42,973 nucleotides of DNA from Fragilaria crotonensis (lineage: Eukaryota > Bacillariophyta > Fragilariophyceae > Fragilariales > Fragilariaceae): the NCBI GenBank assembly GCA_022925895.1, contig JAKSYS010000542.1, forward strand, positions 1-42,973. The letters are read 5' to 3'. Below, one piece after another: positions 21,825 to 31,079 of this stretch (positions are counted from its first letter, which is position 1; each line of letters begins with the position of its first letter). The notes under the pieces were generated by a model that worked only from the letters and a program-made list of their open reading frames with translations, made no database searches and had not been told where the DNA came from. The position numbers were made by a program, and so were the translations under genes.

Positions 21825-22246
21825 TTGGGACTTTTCGAGTATAGATCAGTGTGAGAAATTGATTCGACGTAGCATCGTTTATGAATTCGATTTATCATGT
21901 ACTTGTAGCATTCAAGATTTTGACTACAACGATGTGCAGTTATGCTGGACAACGATCAATCTTGACCTGGTGACACCAATGTTGCACTTTGTTTAGATGT
22001 TCATGTCATTGGGTTCGAATGAATGTCATCAAGGGGGTCATAGGAGCTCGGCGACAAGGTATTCGCTTGTCCTGGAGTATCATTCAGAGTCAACGAGTCT
22101 AGGGGCGCCATCCCAAGTTCTCCCTTTCTTCGTCCGTTACCCGCAGATGTTGTGGTTGTTGAAGAGCATCGTCAGTCATGATTGATCAATAATGTAAGTG
22201 CATACCAGGCCCTGGGATTCTGTGAATCAAGGAACTTTCGAGGCGA
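21825..22246. other. Convergent intergenic spacer
   Basis: Lies between the 3' ends of two convergent genes. No gene, RNA or repeat is recognised. Confidence 0.5.
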
Positions 22247-23143
22247 TTAAAACTCGCTCAGGTATGCTCGTCGTTTCAATTTGAAAGGGTGCTCAGCCCT
22301 CGAATCCACTACCACTTCCAGTGGGTCAGCAATACCACCTTTGTCTACAATGACTCGTAGAAAGTTGTCTGCATAGGGTATCGGATTGTCAGCCAAAAAC
22401 TCGTGCTTCTCGCCATGAATGTACAGAAAGGGCGTGTTGGGAAGAGCGGTTACGGTGTACTCAATGGCATCTTTCACTTTTTGAAATTTCGGGTGTTCTG
22501 GATAGGTGTGTCCGAATACTACCACAGCCGATGCATTTTTCATCGACTCCTCGTGAGATATCCACCAGGCAAAAGAGTCGTCCACCACACTGTACATCAT
22601 TGGTGCTTGGGTGAAGGGTGTATGCACTACGTGCAGACCGATAACAAAAACATTGTTATGCTCAAACGCGAAATTCTCCCGTCTTCCCTGCTGCCGACCG
22701 ACTTTGTATGGTTTATTCCATTTGCTGTCGAAATCTCTGAACATTGAATGCCACAGAGAATATGCGTGTTGGATGTCTGCACATTCTACAACATCGTTGT
22801 CGCCAATTGTATTGAAGACCGGAACAAGAGATTTCTCCATTATGGCTGCGAATGAGGTATAATGTCGTTCAGAACAATTCTGAAATCGTGTTTTGAGATC
22901 TCCCACATGCATAACAAAATCAGCATTCAAACTAAGCGCATTTATTTGCGAGGGGAGTGCCTCCCGTTCGGAATCAAGGTATGGCACGTCCCCAAGTGCA
23001 TAGAAATGAAGTGTGCCAGTTTGACGCAGCTCCCGTCGGCTGACATCAATCGTCGGCTCTACGAGTTCATAAAGATGATGGTTATGTCCCTTGCACGTGA
23101 CTTGTCTGATGAGAGCATATGATAGCAAGAGCCGAACGTGCAT
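22247..23143 (-). CDS. Secreted calcineurin-like metallophosphoesterase
   Basis: The Met at 23143 starts a plausible signal peptide (MHVRLLLSYALIRQVTCKG); an upstream in-frame Met at 23173 is also possible. The protein, about 298 residues, shows phosphoesterase motifs in order: LHFYALGDVPYLDSER (motif I Asp), DFVMHVGDLKT (motif II GD), FNTIGDNDVVEC (motif III, GDND where GNH is usual), VVFGHTYPEH (motif IV His), and FLYIHGEKHEF (motif V His pair). RRENFAF and the W/Y-rich centre recur in the paralogue at 40944-41831, so both belong to one small secreted family. The substrate is unknown; a secreted phosphatase or phosphodiesterase is the simplest reading. No introns are needed. Confidence 0.8.
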   Translation of the reverse strand: MHVRLLLSYALIRQVTCKGHNHHLYELVEPTIDVSRRELRQTGTLHFYALGDVPYLDSEREALPSQINALSLNADFVMHVGDLKTRFQNCSERHYTSFAAIMEKSLVPVFNTIGDNDVVECADIQHAYSLWHSMFRDFDSKWNKPYKVGRQQGRRENFAFEHNNVFVIGLHVVHTPFTQAPMMYSVVDDSFAWWISHEESMKNASAVVVFGHTYPEHPKFQKVKDAIEYTVTALPNTPFLYIHGEKHEFLADNPIPYADNFLRVIVDKGGIADPLEVVVDSRAEHPFKLKRRAYLSEF

Positions 23144-23768
23144 TTTAGCTGATACGGATGTTGGCAACACCATTAAAATGGGGAATGGCAGGAAATTTTG
23201 TGAGAGAAAATCTTTAATACGTTGTCCGTTGAGTGCTGCGTGTGCGCACACTGCACACTCGTTGTGCAATGTGGACTGTATGGAATACTGCTACGTGCGT
23301 ACAAAATGTTGTATTGTGTGTAGTGTGTAGTGTGTACGCTTACATGCTCATGTCGTATACCGTATACGTAGACTTCGTATGAATATGAAGCATACAGGAA
23401 ATACTGGCACTATTGGCAAATAGTGTGGTGCCCAGTGCCGTGCCCATTCATAAACTAAAAATTCGTCCATCGTATGGGGATATCCTTAAACGATCCGGAA
23501 GGTCCGGCAAATGACGGTTTTAATCTTGAGAGGAGAGTGCTAAATATACATCATAGGCAAGGCCTTCCTTTGCTATTTCCTATGTATGACTGACCGGCGG
23601 CCGGCGGGCCGTCGCCGTAACGCCAACAATTCTGCATCCACCCACCATCTCACCATCTCCATCCTCCCACCATACACAGCAACTATACGAAACCTGGTGC
23701 ATTTACATACCAGGTACAAGGGACACTCGAAGCTCGATGCACATTCACGCCATCCAACAATTATAACC
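23144..23768. other. Divergent intergenic spacer
   Basis: Holds the promoters of the phosphoesterase (minus) and the Cys-rich protein (plus). It contains TGTGTAG repeats near 23310-23335, a GC-rich palindromic stretch near 23591-23612 (ACCGGCGGCCGGCGGGCC), and a C/A-rich leader (CACCCACCATCTCACC) before the ATG at 23769. An open frame upstream in phase with the gene has no protein character. Confidence 0.5.
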
Positions 23769-24500
23769 ATGGTCCGATACGTCCCACCTCCTGACTCTAT
23801 CTTTCAACGATTCCTGATAATCGCCGCCTGCGGGTTATGGCTTCTATTATTAATTGGCGGCATGTCATTTTACATTGGGGAACAAGCGGAAATTGCTCAT
23901 ATGGACAAGGTCCGAAACACTCCAGTGATCTCACTCGGTGAATGCAAGGTCGATGAGCACATTGTAAACTGCGGGAATTGTGGGCAATGCAGCAATCGGG
24001 ATGATATCCAGGTCTATGAAGATGTTCCATCCCTCACTGCTGCCATTGACGAATGTTCGAGGTACGCATTTCTGTTTGGATGGTACAGAGCTGAAGAATG
24101 TCTCAAGAAGAAACTGTCCCTATCCAAGGGGTGCACGAACTGTTGGATGTTGAATGCGGAATGTCGCAAATCACTTTGTTTTCATATTTGCGCAAAACAA
24201 AGCGCAAGCCATTTCTTTCTGTCAAATGGTGCCAACAATTCCTCAGTTCTGGACAAATGTGAGGAATGCAAGGACCTGCGCTGTGGAGGGTATCTGGATC
24301 AGTGCGCAGGGGCAACCCCGCATCGGGTCGGAATCGCGAGTAGTAGTAATGGTTCCTATTCGACAGCAGCAACGGACGTATGCCAAACAGCGGATTGGAA
24401 TTATATTCGCGGAGTTGTGGTTGATGCAGCGGCGCAAACTGTGGAAAATGTTGACAAGGTCGAGGACGACTTGGCAAGTGAGGTGAATGATGAGCTCTGA
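23769..24500 (+). CDS. Cysteine-rich type II membrane protein, unknown function
   Basis: Family not recognised. The ATG at 23769 (ATAACCATGG) is chosen over the in-frame ATG at 23586 because it sits in a good initiation context and directly precedes a membrane anchor. The 243-residue protein has a short N-terminus (MVRYVPPPDSIFQR), one hydrophobic segment (FLIIAACGLWLLLLIGGMSF, about residues 14-34), then a lumenal or extracellular domain. That domain holds about 20 Cys, many in C-x2-C pairs (CGNCGQC, CTNCW, CEECKDLRC), which suggests several disulfides. The tail is acidic (VEDDLASEVNDEL). A single-pass secretory-pathway protein fits; no enzymatic motif is visible. Confidence 0.7.
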   Translation: MVRYVPPPDSIFQRFLIIAACGLWLLLLIGGMSFYIGEQAEIAHMDKVRNTPVISLGECKVDEHIVNCGNCGQCSNRDDIQVYEDVPSLTAAIDECSRYAFLFGWYRAEECLKKKLSLSKGCTNCWMLNAECRKSLCFHICAKQSASHFFLSNGANNSSVLDKCEECKDLRCGGYLDQCAGATPHRVGIASSSNGSYSTAATDVCQTADWNYIRGVVVDAAAQTVENVDKVEDDLASEVNDEL

Positions 24501-24788
24501 GGTCCGTCCACTCACAGCGATTCGGTCGGTTCACATCGTGGCACACCTTACACCTCTACATCTTACATGGTGCAATGTGTCTAATATAACCTGCTAGCAA
24601 TTCAAGACCATTGATTTTCCTTGAGGAGAGATACCAACGTGCGGCAGCCGACCAACACTATTTCTGTCCCGTGCAGTGCATAGCGCACTCGATTGGAAGA
24701 TGAAATGTGAAACGATTTCCCTTTTAATTGATGAAATCATCACAGATTTTGCAAGTGTATCGGCGTGAAGCACTAGCTCAGATGTTTC

Positions 24789-25847
24789 CTACCGCTCTTG
24801 CAGCGCAATAGCCATGGCATCTTTAACATCCGCCTCGGGCACAAATCGAAACCATTCGTCGCACGATTTCTTGGCCTGCTCCAAAATTTCTAGCAGTTCG
24901 GTTGGATTCCTTGGCTCTTCGCTGCGCGTGGCCCGCAGCTGATACTGTAGCTCTGCCTTGGAATCATCAATGGCAGTCAAGACTTGATTGCGATATAAAT
25001 CCCGCAAATCCAAATCACTGCGGATCACCGCAGTCACATCTGGCAAATCATCGTTTCGAATTCGTCGTTTGCGTTCTTCCGCGCTTCCAGTAAAGATGTA
25101 GGATTCTCCAAAGACGAGATTGTTGGTGTACGCATTAAAGGCGGCCCGCATCGGATTGTCTCGTTCCAAGGCTTGTTGGCAATTACGTAATATTTTCCAT
25201 TGACGCTCTTCGCCCCATTGCTCAAAGGCCTGATTGATTTGAGAAGCAGGATCAATAATAGGAGAATCATCAAAAGGATCGGCTCGCCTTTGTTCCGCTT
25301 GAGCTTTGTTCCATGACGACCAAGTCTTGACTTGCATGTACTTTTTCGATGACATGGCTTCGCCCTTTGTCAAGAACGTTGGGGGGTTCAGTAACAAGCG
25401 CTCCTCCAGGTCTTTCCATCGCTGCTCCTGTTGATCATTTGGCGATTCTTGCAAGGCTTTCGCGAGCAGGAGCAATTCATCAATATAGATCCGCACGCGG
25501 CACGCTGGCAATAGATTTTCCAACGAGGGTGCAAAGGGCTGTCGTGACTGCACCGTCGCAGTGGCTCCTTCGTCCGCTGACACCCGATCGTATGGTAAAA
25601 TCGGTATAATAAGCGCTACGACGCTTGTCAGGGCTGGTTGGAACAAGGAACACATGGCCCTTCGAGAGATTGTTCCATCGGCCATCAATGGCCTGTCAGT
25701 CATCCTTCTCCTACTAGTTATTGTCTCGAACTGTTCGCTATGGGAACAAGAAACGGGGCTTGTGTTGAAGGCAATTATTGCCTCGGCGTGCAGCAACAAT
25801 GCCACCAAAGCGAAGCACCCAGCACAGTCATGGTACGCACATCTCAT
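24789..25847 (-). CDS. Probable thylakoid-lumen protein, unknown function
   Basis: The ATG at 25847 is chosen because it begins a signal peptide (CFALVALLLHAEAIIA) followed by AFNTSP, an ASAFAP-like motif for complex-plastid import. After a Ser/Arg-rich transit-like segment comes a twin-arginine motif (SRRAM), a hydrophobic stretch (TSVVALIIPIL) and VSA|DEG. Together these look like a Tat-type thylakoid transfer signal. The mature part, about 260 residues, is helical and charged: CRVRIYIDELLLLAKAL, RAAFNAYTNNLVF, RSDLDLRDLYRNQVLTAIDD, and EQAKKSCDEWFRFV near the end. It has a PsbQ-like helical feel in the first segment, but no family is claimed. Plastid-lumen location is inferred from the tripartite presequence. 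No intron is needed; the frame stays open 5' of the start but without an ATG. Confidence 0.72.
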   Translation of the reverse strand: MRCAYHDCAGCFALVALLLHAEAIIAFNTSPVSCSHSEQFETITSRRRMTDRPLMADGTISRRAMCSLFQPALTSVVALIIPILPYDRVSADEGATATVQSRQPFAPSLENLLPACRVRIYIDELLLLAKALQESPNDQQEQRWKDLEERLLLNPPTFLTKGEAMSSKKYMQVKTWSSWNKAQAEQRRADPFDDSPIIDPASQINQAFEQWGEERQWKILRNCQQALERDNPMRAAFNAYTNNLVFGESYIFTGSAEERKRRIRNDDLPDVTAVIRSDLDLRDLYRNQVLTAIDDSKAELQYQLRATRSEEPRNPTELLEILEQAKKSCDEWFRFVPEADVKDAMAIALQER

Positions 25848-26281
25848 GGTGAAATGATTAGAAATAACAAGTGCTCGAATAACCGAACACTTGGCAGTTG
25901 GTGCTACTGTATGATATTGTTGTGAGCATACATAAAAGGGGGCTCGACACAAAACATCAACTACCGGTATACTGCATGCAAGGTGCAAGTACTGTCGCAA
26001 CTCATTCTGTCGTCATGTGTCTTGATGTCTTGATTCCTGATCCAACCAGTATCATAGTACTGGTACTTGTTGATTACTACAGAACCACATACTTGTAGTG
26101 GAGTACGAGTACTGGAGTACAGGGACTCGCACCTACTGACGGAATGGTATGTCATAGGTCATAGGTCATAGTCATATGTCATAGTCATAGCACAAGCACT
26201 CCAGTCAGATTAGATTGTCGTTCCATGGTGCATAGTTTCTGATACTACAGTACAAGCGTACTTGTACGTGATTAACACTTA
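25848..26281. other. Spacer 5' of the lumen-protein gene, with short tandem repeats
   Basis: Contains the likely promoter of the minus-strand gene. A short repeat of the word GTCATAG/GTCATAG(G) runs at 26150-26190. TAC/GTA-rich strings occur at 26045-26120. It ends in the TA dinucleotide (26280-26281) at which the TIR element is inserted. Confidence 0.6.
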
Positions 26282-27057
26282 CTACCTCCGTTCCAAAAAA
26301 AGAGTGCCATTTGACCGAACAGTAAGGTAAATTCTGGCATTTCACCGAAACGTCATGTCATTTGCATTGTTCGTGATGAAAGGAACACATCCATGTATAA
26401 CATTGAATACAAGCGCGATCGTTTGAATGTTCATTTCTCAGTTTTAAAAGTTAAAAATAAGCCATCTATTAGTTTTTAGACTTTAAGTTTCGATTGGTGA
26501 CACCACGGACCTTGAGCCCAAGTTAAGACATTCTCGGAAGACAAAAATGAACAACTTACTTACTGGGCAGAAAAGTCGGAAACTCGTTTTCAGCTTGCTG
26601 AAGGAGCTCAAAAAGCACGGAAATCGACGAAATTTTTGTCGGGAACGTAACCGCCGCAGGACATGGCGTCGTTTGTGTCTACGACCAAGTAGGACCGTTT
26701 GTGAGGGAACACTTAAATGCATTTTTCAATCCGGGCAAACGACAGTTTTGGTACTTTCAGATATTGCTAAGTAAATGTCTTTCAAACTGTGTCAAGACAA
26801 AACCATGAATATTTTTATTAATGATCATTCCCTATGTAAATAATGTGTGCGTCAATGAAAGGACAGGTATGACAGGCAGCATAGGCGGAATTTTTTAAAC
26901 TTTAGCGGAATTATATCTAAGTAATGGCCGTTGAGACAACGCGAGCATCGCCGAAACGTGGAAACATACTGCTCGTCTACAGCAAAATGACCAAAAGACA
27001 CCAAATGAGAACCCTAATAGAAAATCAAATGGCACTCTTTTTTTGGAACGGAGGTAG
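26282..27057. mobile_element. Stowaway/mariner-like TIR element (MITE-like, 776 bp)
   Basis: A perfect 33-bp terminal inverted repeat, CTACCTCCGTTCC followed by seven A and GAGTGCCATTTGA, sits at 26282-26314 and inverted at 27025-27057. The element is flanked on both sides by TA (26280-26281 and 27058-27059), the target duplication of the Tc1/mariner superfamily. The terminus resembles the CTCCCTCCGT end of Stowaway MITEs. The interior has only a 75-codon ORF (26547-26774, Arg/Lys-rich) and no DDE/D signature, so it is likely non-autonomous. Confidence 0.9.
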
Positions 27058-27432
27058 TAATACTTAACACTGTACTGTACCAGGTCCTCTACGGTAGTGT
27101 GAACTACAGTAGTAGGAGTACATAGCTCTTTAAATCAGGGGGTACTACTAGAGTAGCTACTACTGGTAGTACCGATAGTACTTGTACCAGATAACCCAAG
27201 ACCTTCCTGACCGTTTTCGGGTCATGTGGGTTTCGCTGTGAAGACGTATCATATCTACATATGAAAACTTCACATCTCGCGTCTTGCGTCTACAAGACGA
27301 CGTGAGACATTGAACGTCGCTTGTGTGCGAACAGTATTACACACAGATCTCGGAGACTGCAACTCGTCTCGCTCGATAGGAACGGGCAACGGGTCTGGGA
27401 GAAGTGTCTCACATCTCACACGTGGACTGGAA
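27058..27432. other. Promoter-side spacer of the glycosyltransferase gene
   Basis: Directly follows the TIR element. Positions 27060-27190 are dense in TAC/GTA words (GTACTGTACC, AGTAGTAGGAGTAC). No gene is supported; the frame upstream of 27433 is open but starts at a TTG. Confidence 0.5.
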
Positions 27433-28458
27433 ATGAAGAGCTATTGGAAACTTAGTGCGCTCGTCGTGCTCTTGGCCAGTTTGGTTATCAGATTCGTGTT
27501 GTTTCACTTGGATAGTAAGGGTTGGAATCTAACTGGCGTTGGCGATGTTATGTCAGAAGCGCAATTGATCCTCAAGGGCAATCGGTTCGACTTGTTGGAC
27601 AAATCTCGGATTGCCTTGGTCATGTTCGACACTCGAGAAGTACGAAGTGGAGATTACTGGTATACTTCTGCCCAATGGAACTCTGCATATTGCATGAGCC
27701 ACGGGCACCGATTTGTGTTTTATTCAATGCACAATGACACATGCATATCAAAAAATCCATCTGTTCTGCTGAACCCCGTGTGGTGCAAAGTGAAGGCGAT
27801 GCAACGTGCACAACAAGACTTGGGCGACAAAGTGGACTTCTTTTTCTACTTGGATTCCGATTCTGTTATTTCACTGCCCTACTTTCACTTCTCACTAAAC
27901 GACCTGCTGCAGAACATGACATCCAAGCTTAACTGGAATACAGCCCAGCGACCTTTTGTTTTCAATCAAGAAGGTGTAAGCTGGTGGTGCGGCATTGTCC
28001 TTCCACCAACAAGATTCTTTTACTGTTTAAATACCGGTACAGTCGTTTGGAGAAGTTCCGAAAGAGCCGTACAAGTACTAGAACGATGGTGGGCATCGGC
28101 TTTGGATCCGTATGAAACCGAAGAGTTCGATGCAAACAACAAAACCAATCTTCGATTCGCATTTCGTAGCGATTGGCCGTGGGAACAGGATCGAGCCATG
28201 TTTTTGGTTCACGCAAACGACACCATTGCATCGTACATACAAGTGGCGCCACAGCCCAACCAATCTGAAATGGACTTTTATGTGGGGAACTATGATTGGT
28301 GCCTGTCTCACTTTCCTGAATCCCATTGCTTTGTGGCCCATTACTGTGTCGATCATCTGGCAAAATCCTTCATGGGAGTTTTGTATGCCAATTATTCCGA
28401 GATCTACTTCAATTTGACGAGTACAGACGAAAACTTTAATGTTACCTTTCTCGATTAA
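27433..28458 (+). CDS. Golgi-type glycosyltransferase (GT34/MNN10-like)
   Basis: The ATG at 27433 starts a type II membrane protein of 341 residues with a short basic N-terminus and a signal anchor (LSALVVLLASLVIRFVLFHL, residues 7-26). The lumenal domain reads as a GT-A fold: IALVMFDTRE, NSAYCMSHGHRFVFY, VWCKVKAMQRA, then the DxD motif FFFYLDSDSVISL (D141, D143), LNTGTVVWRSSERAVQVLERWW, and DWPWEQDRAMF. This order (N...Y/W K...DSD...NTG...W..ER) is that of GT34-like galactosyl/mannosyl transferases. It would transfer a sugar from a nucleotide sugar onto a glycan in the Golgi. Several NxS/T sites are present. Donor and acceptor cannot be told from the sequence. Confidence 0.8.
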   Translation: MKSYWKLSALVVLLASLVIRFVLFHLDSKGWNLTGVGDVMSEAQLILKGNRFDLLDKSRIALVMFDTREVRSGDYWYTSAQWNSAYCMSHGHRFVFYSMHNDTCISKNPSVLLNPVWCKVKAMQRAQQDLGDKVDFFFYLDSDSVISLPYFHFSLNDLLQNMTSKLNWNTAQRPFVFNQEGVSWWCGIVLPPTRFFYCLNTGTVVWRSSERAVQVLERWWASALDPYETEEFDANNKTNLRFAFRSDWPWEQDRAMFLVHANDTIASYIQVAPQPNQSEMDFYVGNYDWCLSHFPESHCFVAHYCVDHLAKSFMGVLYANYSEIYFNLTSTDENFNVTFLD

Positions 28459-28856
28459 TATTCTCCAGCATTTTTTACTAGTTCTGTGTCCAAGGTGAGT
28501 TACGAAGGCTTTGAAATACCAAAAGGACCCGAGAACACTACAGATCTGGTTAACACAGTGGTTTGCAGAAATGATTATGCTTTGAACTAGAACAAGGCCG
28601 ATCATCTGAGGTGGTCCCAGTATGACAGCGACGGCCGTATAGATCGGTGTTGGTTGCGAGGGTGCATTCCATCGATGTCATGGTCTAAGTTTCCCGTTAG
28701 CCAATTGGGACTACAACAAGGAGTTTGTGTGGGTTCTCTACGTATGACCGACATCCAAAATGGTTGGCGTATGATGTATTCTATTTAAAACTTATCTCTA
28801 GATCCAACGTACGGGACGCCGCCAACAGCAACACCCATCGAATAACCTAGGTGCAA
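28459..28856. other. Convergent spacer
   Basis: Separates the 3' ends of the glycosyltransferase and the HEAT-repeat gene. No gene, RNA or repeat is recognised. Confidence 0.5.
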
Positions 28857-31079
28857 TCATCCTCCAACTCCCATGACTCCAGGATGCATCATGCCTCCAG
28901 GACCAGGCATGGGCGAACCGAAAAACGGCTGAGCCATGGTAGGCCCCCGCGGCAGGTTGCGTCGCTCTTGCATTACCTTGTCATAGGCACGTTGCTGATA
29001 CTCATCCAATCGTCCCCTGAAAATATTGGGCCCGACAAGCTCGCCCAATTCTTCCGCGCACTGTCCTGCCGCATGCTGGGACAGTGCAGATTCAGTTTTC
29101 GATTCCATGGCATTCATCAACACGTCCATAAACATTTGCAGATACAACGTTTTGAACCGCTGCTTGCCCAGAGCCCGCGCCATGACTGGTAACTGACGAA
29201 AAAGCGTCGCGCGCATATCATCAGCATGCGGAAAATGCTTGAGGCGACACACGTCGGCCATTTGTTGCATGAGAGGCAACAAGATATCATCGGGTGGGGG
29301 AGACACCTCTGCGGTAGTGCCAATCAGCTCGCGCATTAGATAAATGCAACCATCAGTTGTTTCCCACGGTGCCTTGGGACGGGAGACCCCACAATTGCCA
29401 CAGCCAATGCGACCCGCACCGCCCTTGCGCAACTTGGGAGCGAGGGAACCGCAAGAATAAAGCTGCTGTTCGGAATGCGCATCAATGTCATTCTGGTGCT
29501 TCTTGTGGTCCTCCTTGGTCATGGCAGGCTGGTCTTTCGCGGACGAAAGGTTTGACTTCAAGAAATCCAATACGTCTCGTTGCATATCTGGATAGGCCAG
29601 CATCGCATCCCCGAGAGCCACTGCAGCATCCTCGCGGACACTCCAGATTTGATCGGTCAATTGCTCAAACCATTTCTCCTTGAGCATGGGCAATTCCGCC
29701 AAGGACTCCTCAGGATACGCTCGGACAAAGCGACCGCATGCCAAACAGGCCTCATCTCGAACGGGCCAACTCTCATCGTGAAAGCACATGAGCAACGCTT
29801 GCAACAAGGTTTGGACGTGGGGTGCCAATGAATCAGCGTGTTTGGGAGACGTTCCGAGTTTGAGCGCCAATTCTGCGACCGCTTGGCATGCCGCTTCGCG
29901 AACGGCGTGGTTGTCGGCATCGCACATTTGCACGTAGTAGCGACAGATCGCCGGAGCGCACTGCGCTACGGCATCGACGCCGCCGCCGTGTTCGAACAAG
30001 ATTAACCACGTGTCATGTGAATAGAGTTTGACACCCTGGGCGAGATAAAATCGATTCAAACACATGCGCGGAATCAGTGTAGGGTAGAGGGTTTCCGTGT
30101 GCCATTCTTCCCGTGGGTGCTGGAGAAGGGCTTGGAAAAAGACACGACAGAGGACGGATGCAGCCATGCGAACTTGTGACCAATTGTCGGCGAGTGTGAC
30201 CTTGAGAACCTTGACGATGGAAAGACGTAAAGGAGAGGAAGGATCGAGAAGCATATCGGTGTAGTTGTCCTTGGCGGCTGTGACCCACTGTTCCAAGACA
30301 GCGATTCCGGCAGCGCGGACGTGTCGATTGACGTGCTTGATGCAAGAGTATTCACAAGCCTCGAGGAGTTGAGGACTCAGGGTAAAGTGAGCAAAGTAAT
30401 CGGAAGCAGCCACGTAGGAGGCAAGGCCTTGCCAGTTCGTCTCCAAGGCTCTCCATCCTGTTGTATCATCCAAAGCCCCAGTCGAGGACTTGCTGTAGTT
30501 GGCAGTTGTTTCGTCTCGACCAGCTTCCAAGTGGTGGTATAAAGAATTTAGGATTGAATCATGAAGGCGTTTCTTTGCGTCCAAGAGTGAATCTTCCTTC
30601 AAAGCAATAACAGCCCCAACAGCCTTGGCAACCAGAGTCCGAACACGAGGCTCCTTATGTTCTAAATGAGTAGTGGAGGCCTCCAACAATGCTTTCCCAA
30701 GACGCAACAACTCTTCATGAGAAACTAGCATATCCGATGCATCTTCTCCATCCATGAGAGGAACACGAGGACCTTCCACATACGTATAAGTTCCAGATCC
30801 ACCACTGCTCTTGTTGCACAAATTGGTTGCCAGATATAGACCTACAGCAAGAGGCTCCCATCGATCCGAAGACGTGTAATGGGATAACAAGGAGAGGCAG
30901 CCCTCGACATATTCCTCGTTACTCTGCCTCATTTTATCAGAAAGCTCAACCATGCCATCAATGACAGGTTGTCGCCGAGTCAGTGACGAGAGAGCGCGCT
31001 GAGGGGGAGGAGAAATCCATGATGCACCACTTTCAGTTCGCTGATCACGAGTGCAGAATTCCGAGTAAAGTATGTTCAC
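28857..31079 (-). CDS. HEAT/armadillo-repeat scaffold protein
   Basis: An uninterrupted frame of 740 codons. The codon at 31079 is GTG, so either an upstream exon is missing or translation starts at the first ATG, at 30953. The frame already looks coding before that ATG (SPPPQRALSSLTRRQPVIDG), so an unseen 5' exon is likely. The protein is a run of HEAT-like helical pairs, for example VNRHVRAAGIAVLEQW, NHAVREAACQAVAELAL, ESWPVRDEACLACGRFV, and QIWSVREDAAVALGDAML. A short Cys segment (IGCGNCG) follows, then a Gly/Pro/Met-rich tail (GSPMPGPGGMMHPGVMG). HEAT repeats bind other proteins; no specific homologue is recognised. A transport-receptor, phosphatase-scaffold or ciliary role is possible but not shown. 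Confidence 0.75.
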   Translation of the reverse strand: MNILYSEFCTRDQRTESGASWISPPPQRALSSLTRRQPVIDGMVELSDKMRQSNEEYVEGCLSLLSHYTSSDRWEPLAVGLYLATNLCNKSSGGSGTYTYVEGPRVPLMDGEDASDMLVSHEELLRLGKALLEASTTHLEHKEPRVRTLVAKAVGAVIALKEDSLLDAKKRLHDSILNSLYHHLEAGRDETTANYSKSSTGALDDTTGWRALETNWQGLASYVAASDYFAHFTLSPQLLEACEYSCIKHVNRHVRAAGIAVLEQWVTAAKDNYTDMLLDPSSPLRLSIVKVLKVTLADNWSQVRMAASVLCRVFFQALLQHPREEWHTETLYPTLIPRMCLNRFYLAQGVKLYSHDTWLILFEHGGGVDAVAQCAPAICRYYVQMCDADNHAVREAACQAVAELALKLGTSPKHADSLAPHVQTLLQALLMCFHDESWPVRDEACLACGRFVRAYPEESLAELPMLKEKWFEQLTDQIWSVREDAAVALGDAMLAYPDMQRDVLDFLKSNLSSAKDQPAMTKEDHKKHQNDIDAHSEQQLYSCGSLAPKLRKGGAGRIGCGNCGVSRPKAPWETTDGCIYLMRELIGTTAEVSPPPDDILLPLMQQMADVCRLKHFPHADDMRATLFRQLPVMARALGKQRFKTLYLQMFMDVLMNAMESKTESALSQHAAGQCAEELGELVGPNIFRGRLDEYQQRAYDKVMQERRNLPRGPTMAQPFFGSPMPGPGGMMHPGVMGVGG

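Noticed and set aside
23586-23768. N-terminal extension of the Cys-rich protein from ATG 23586
   Set aside because: The extension is Arg/Thr/His-rich without coding character and would bury the membrane anchor. The ATG at 23769 has better context.
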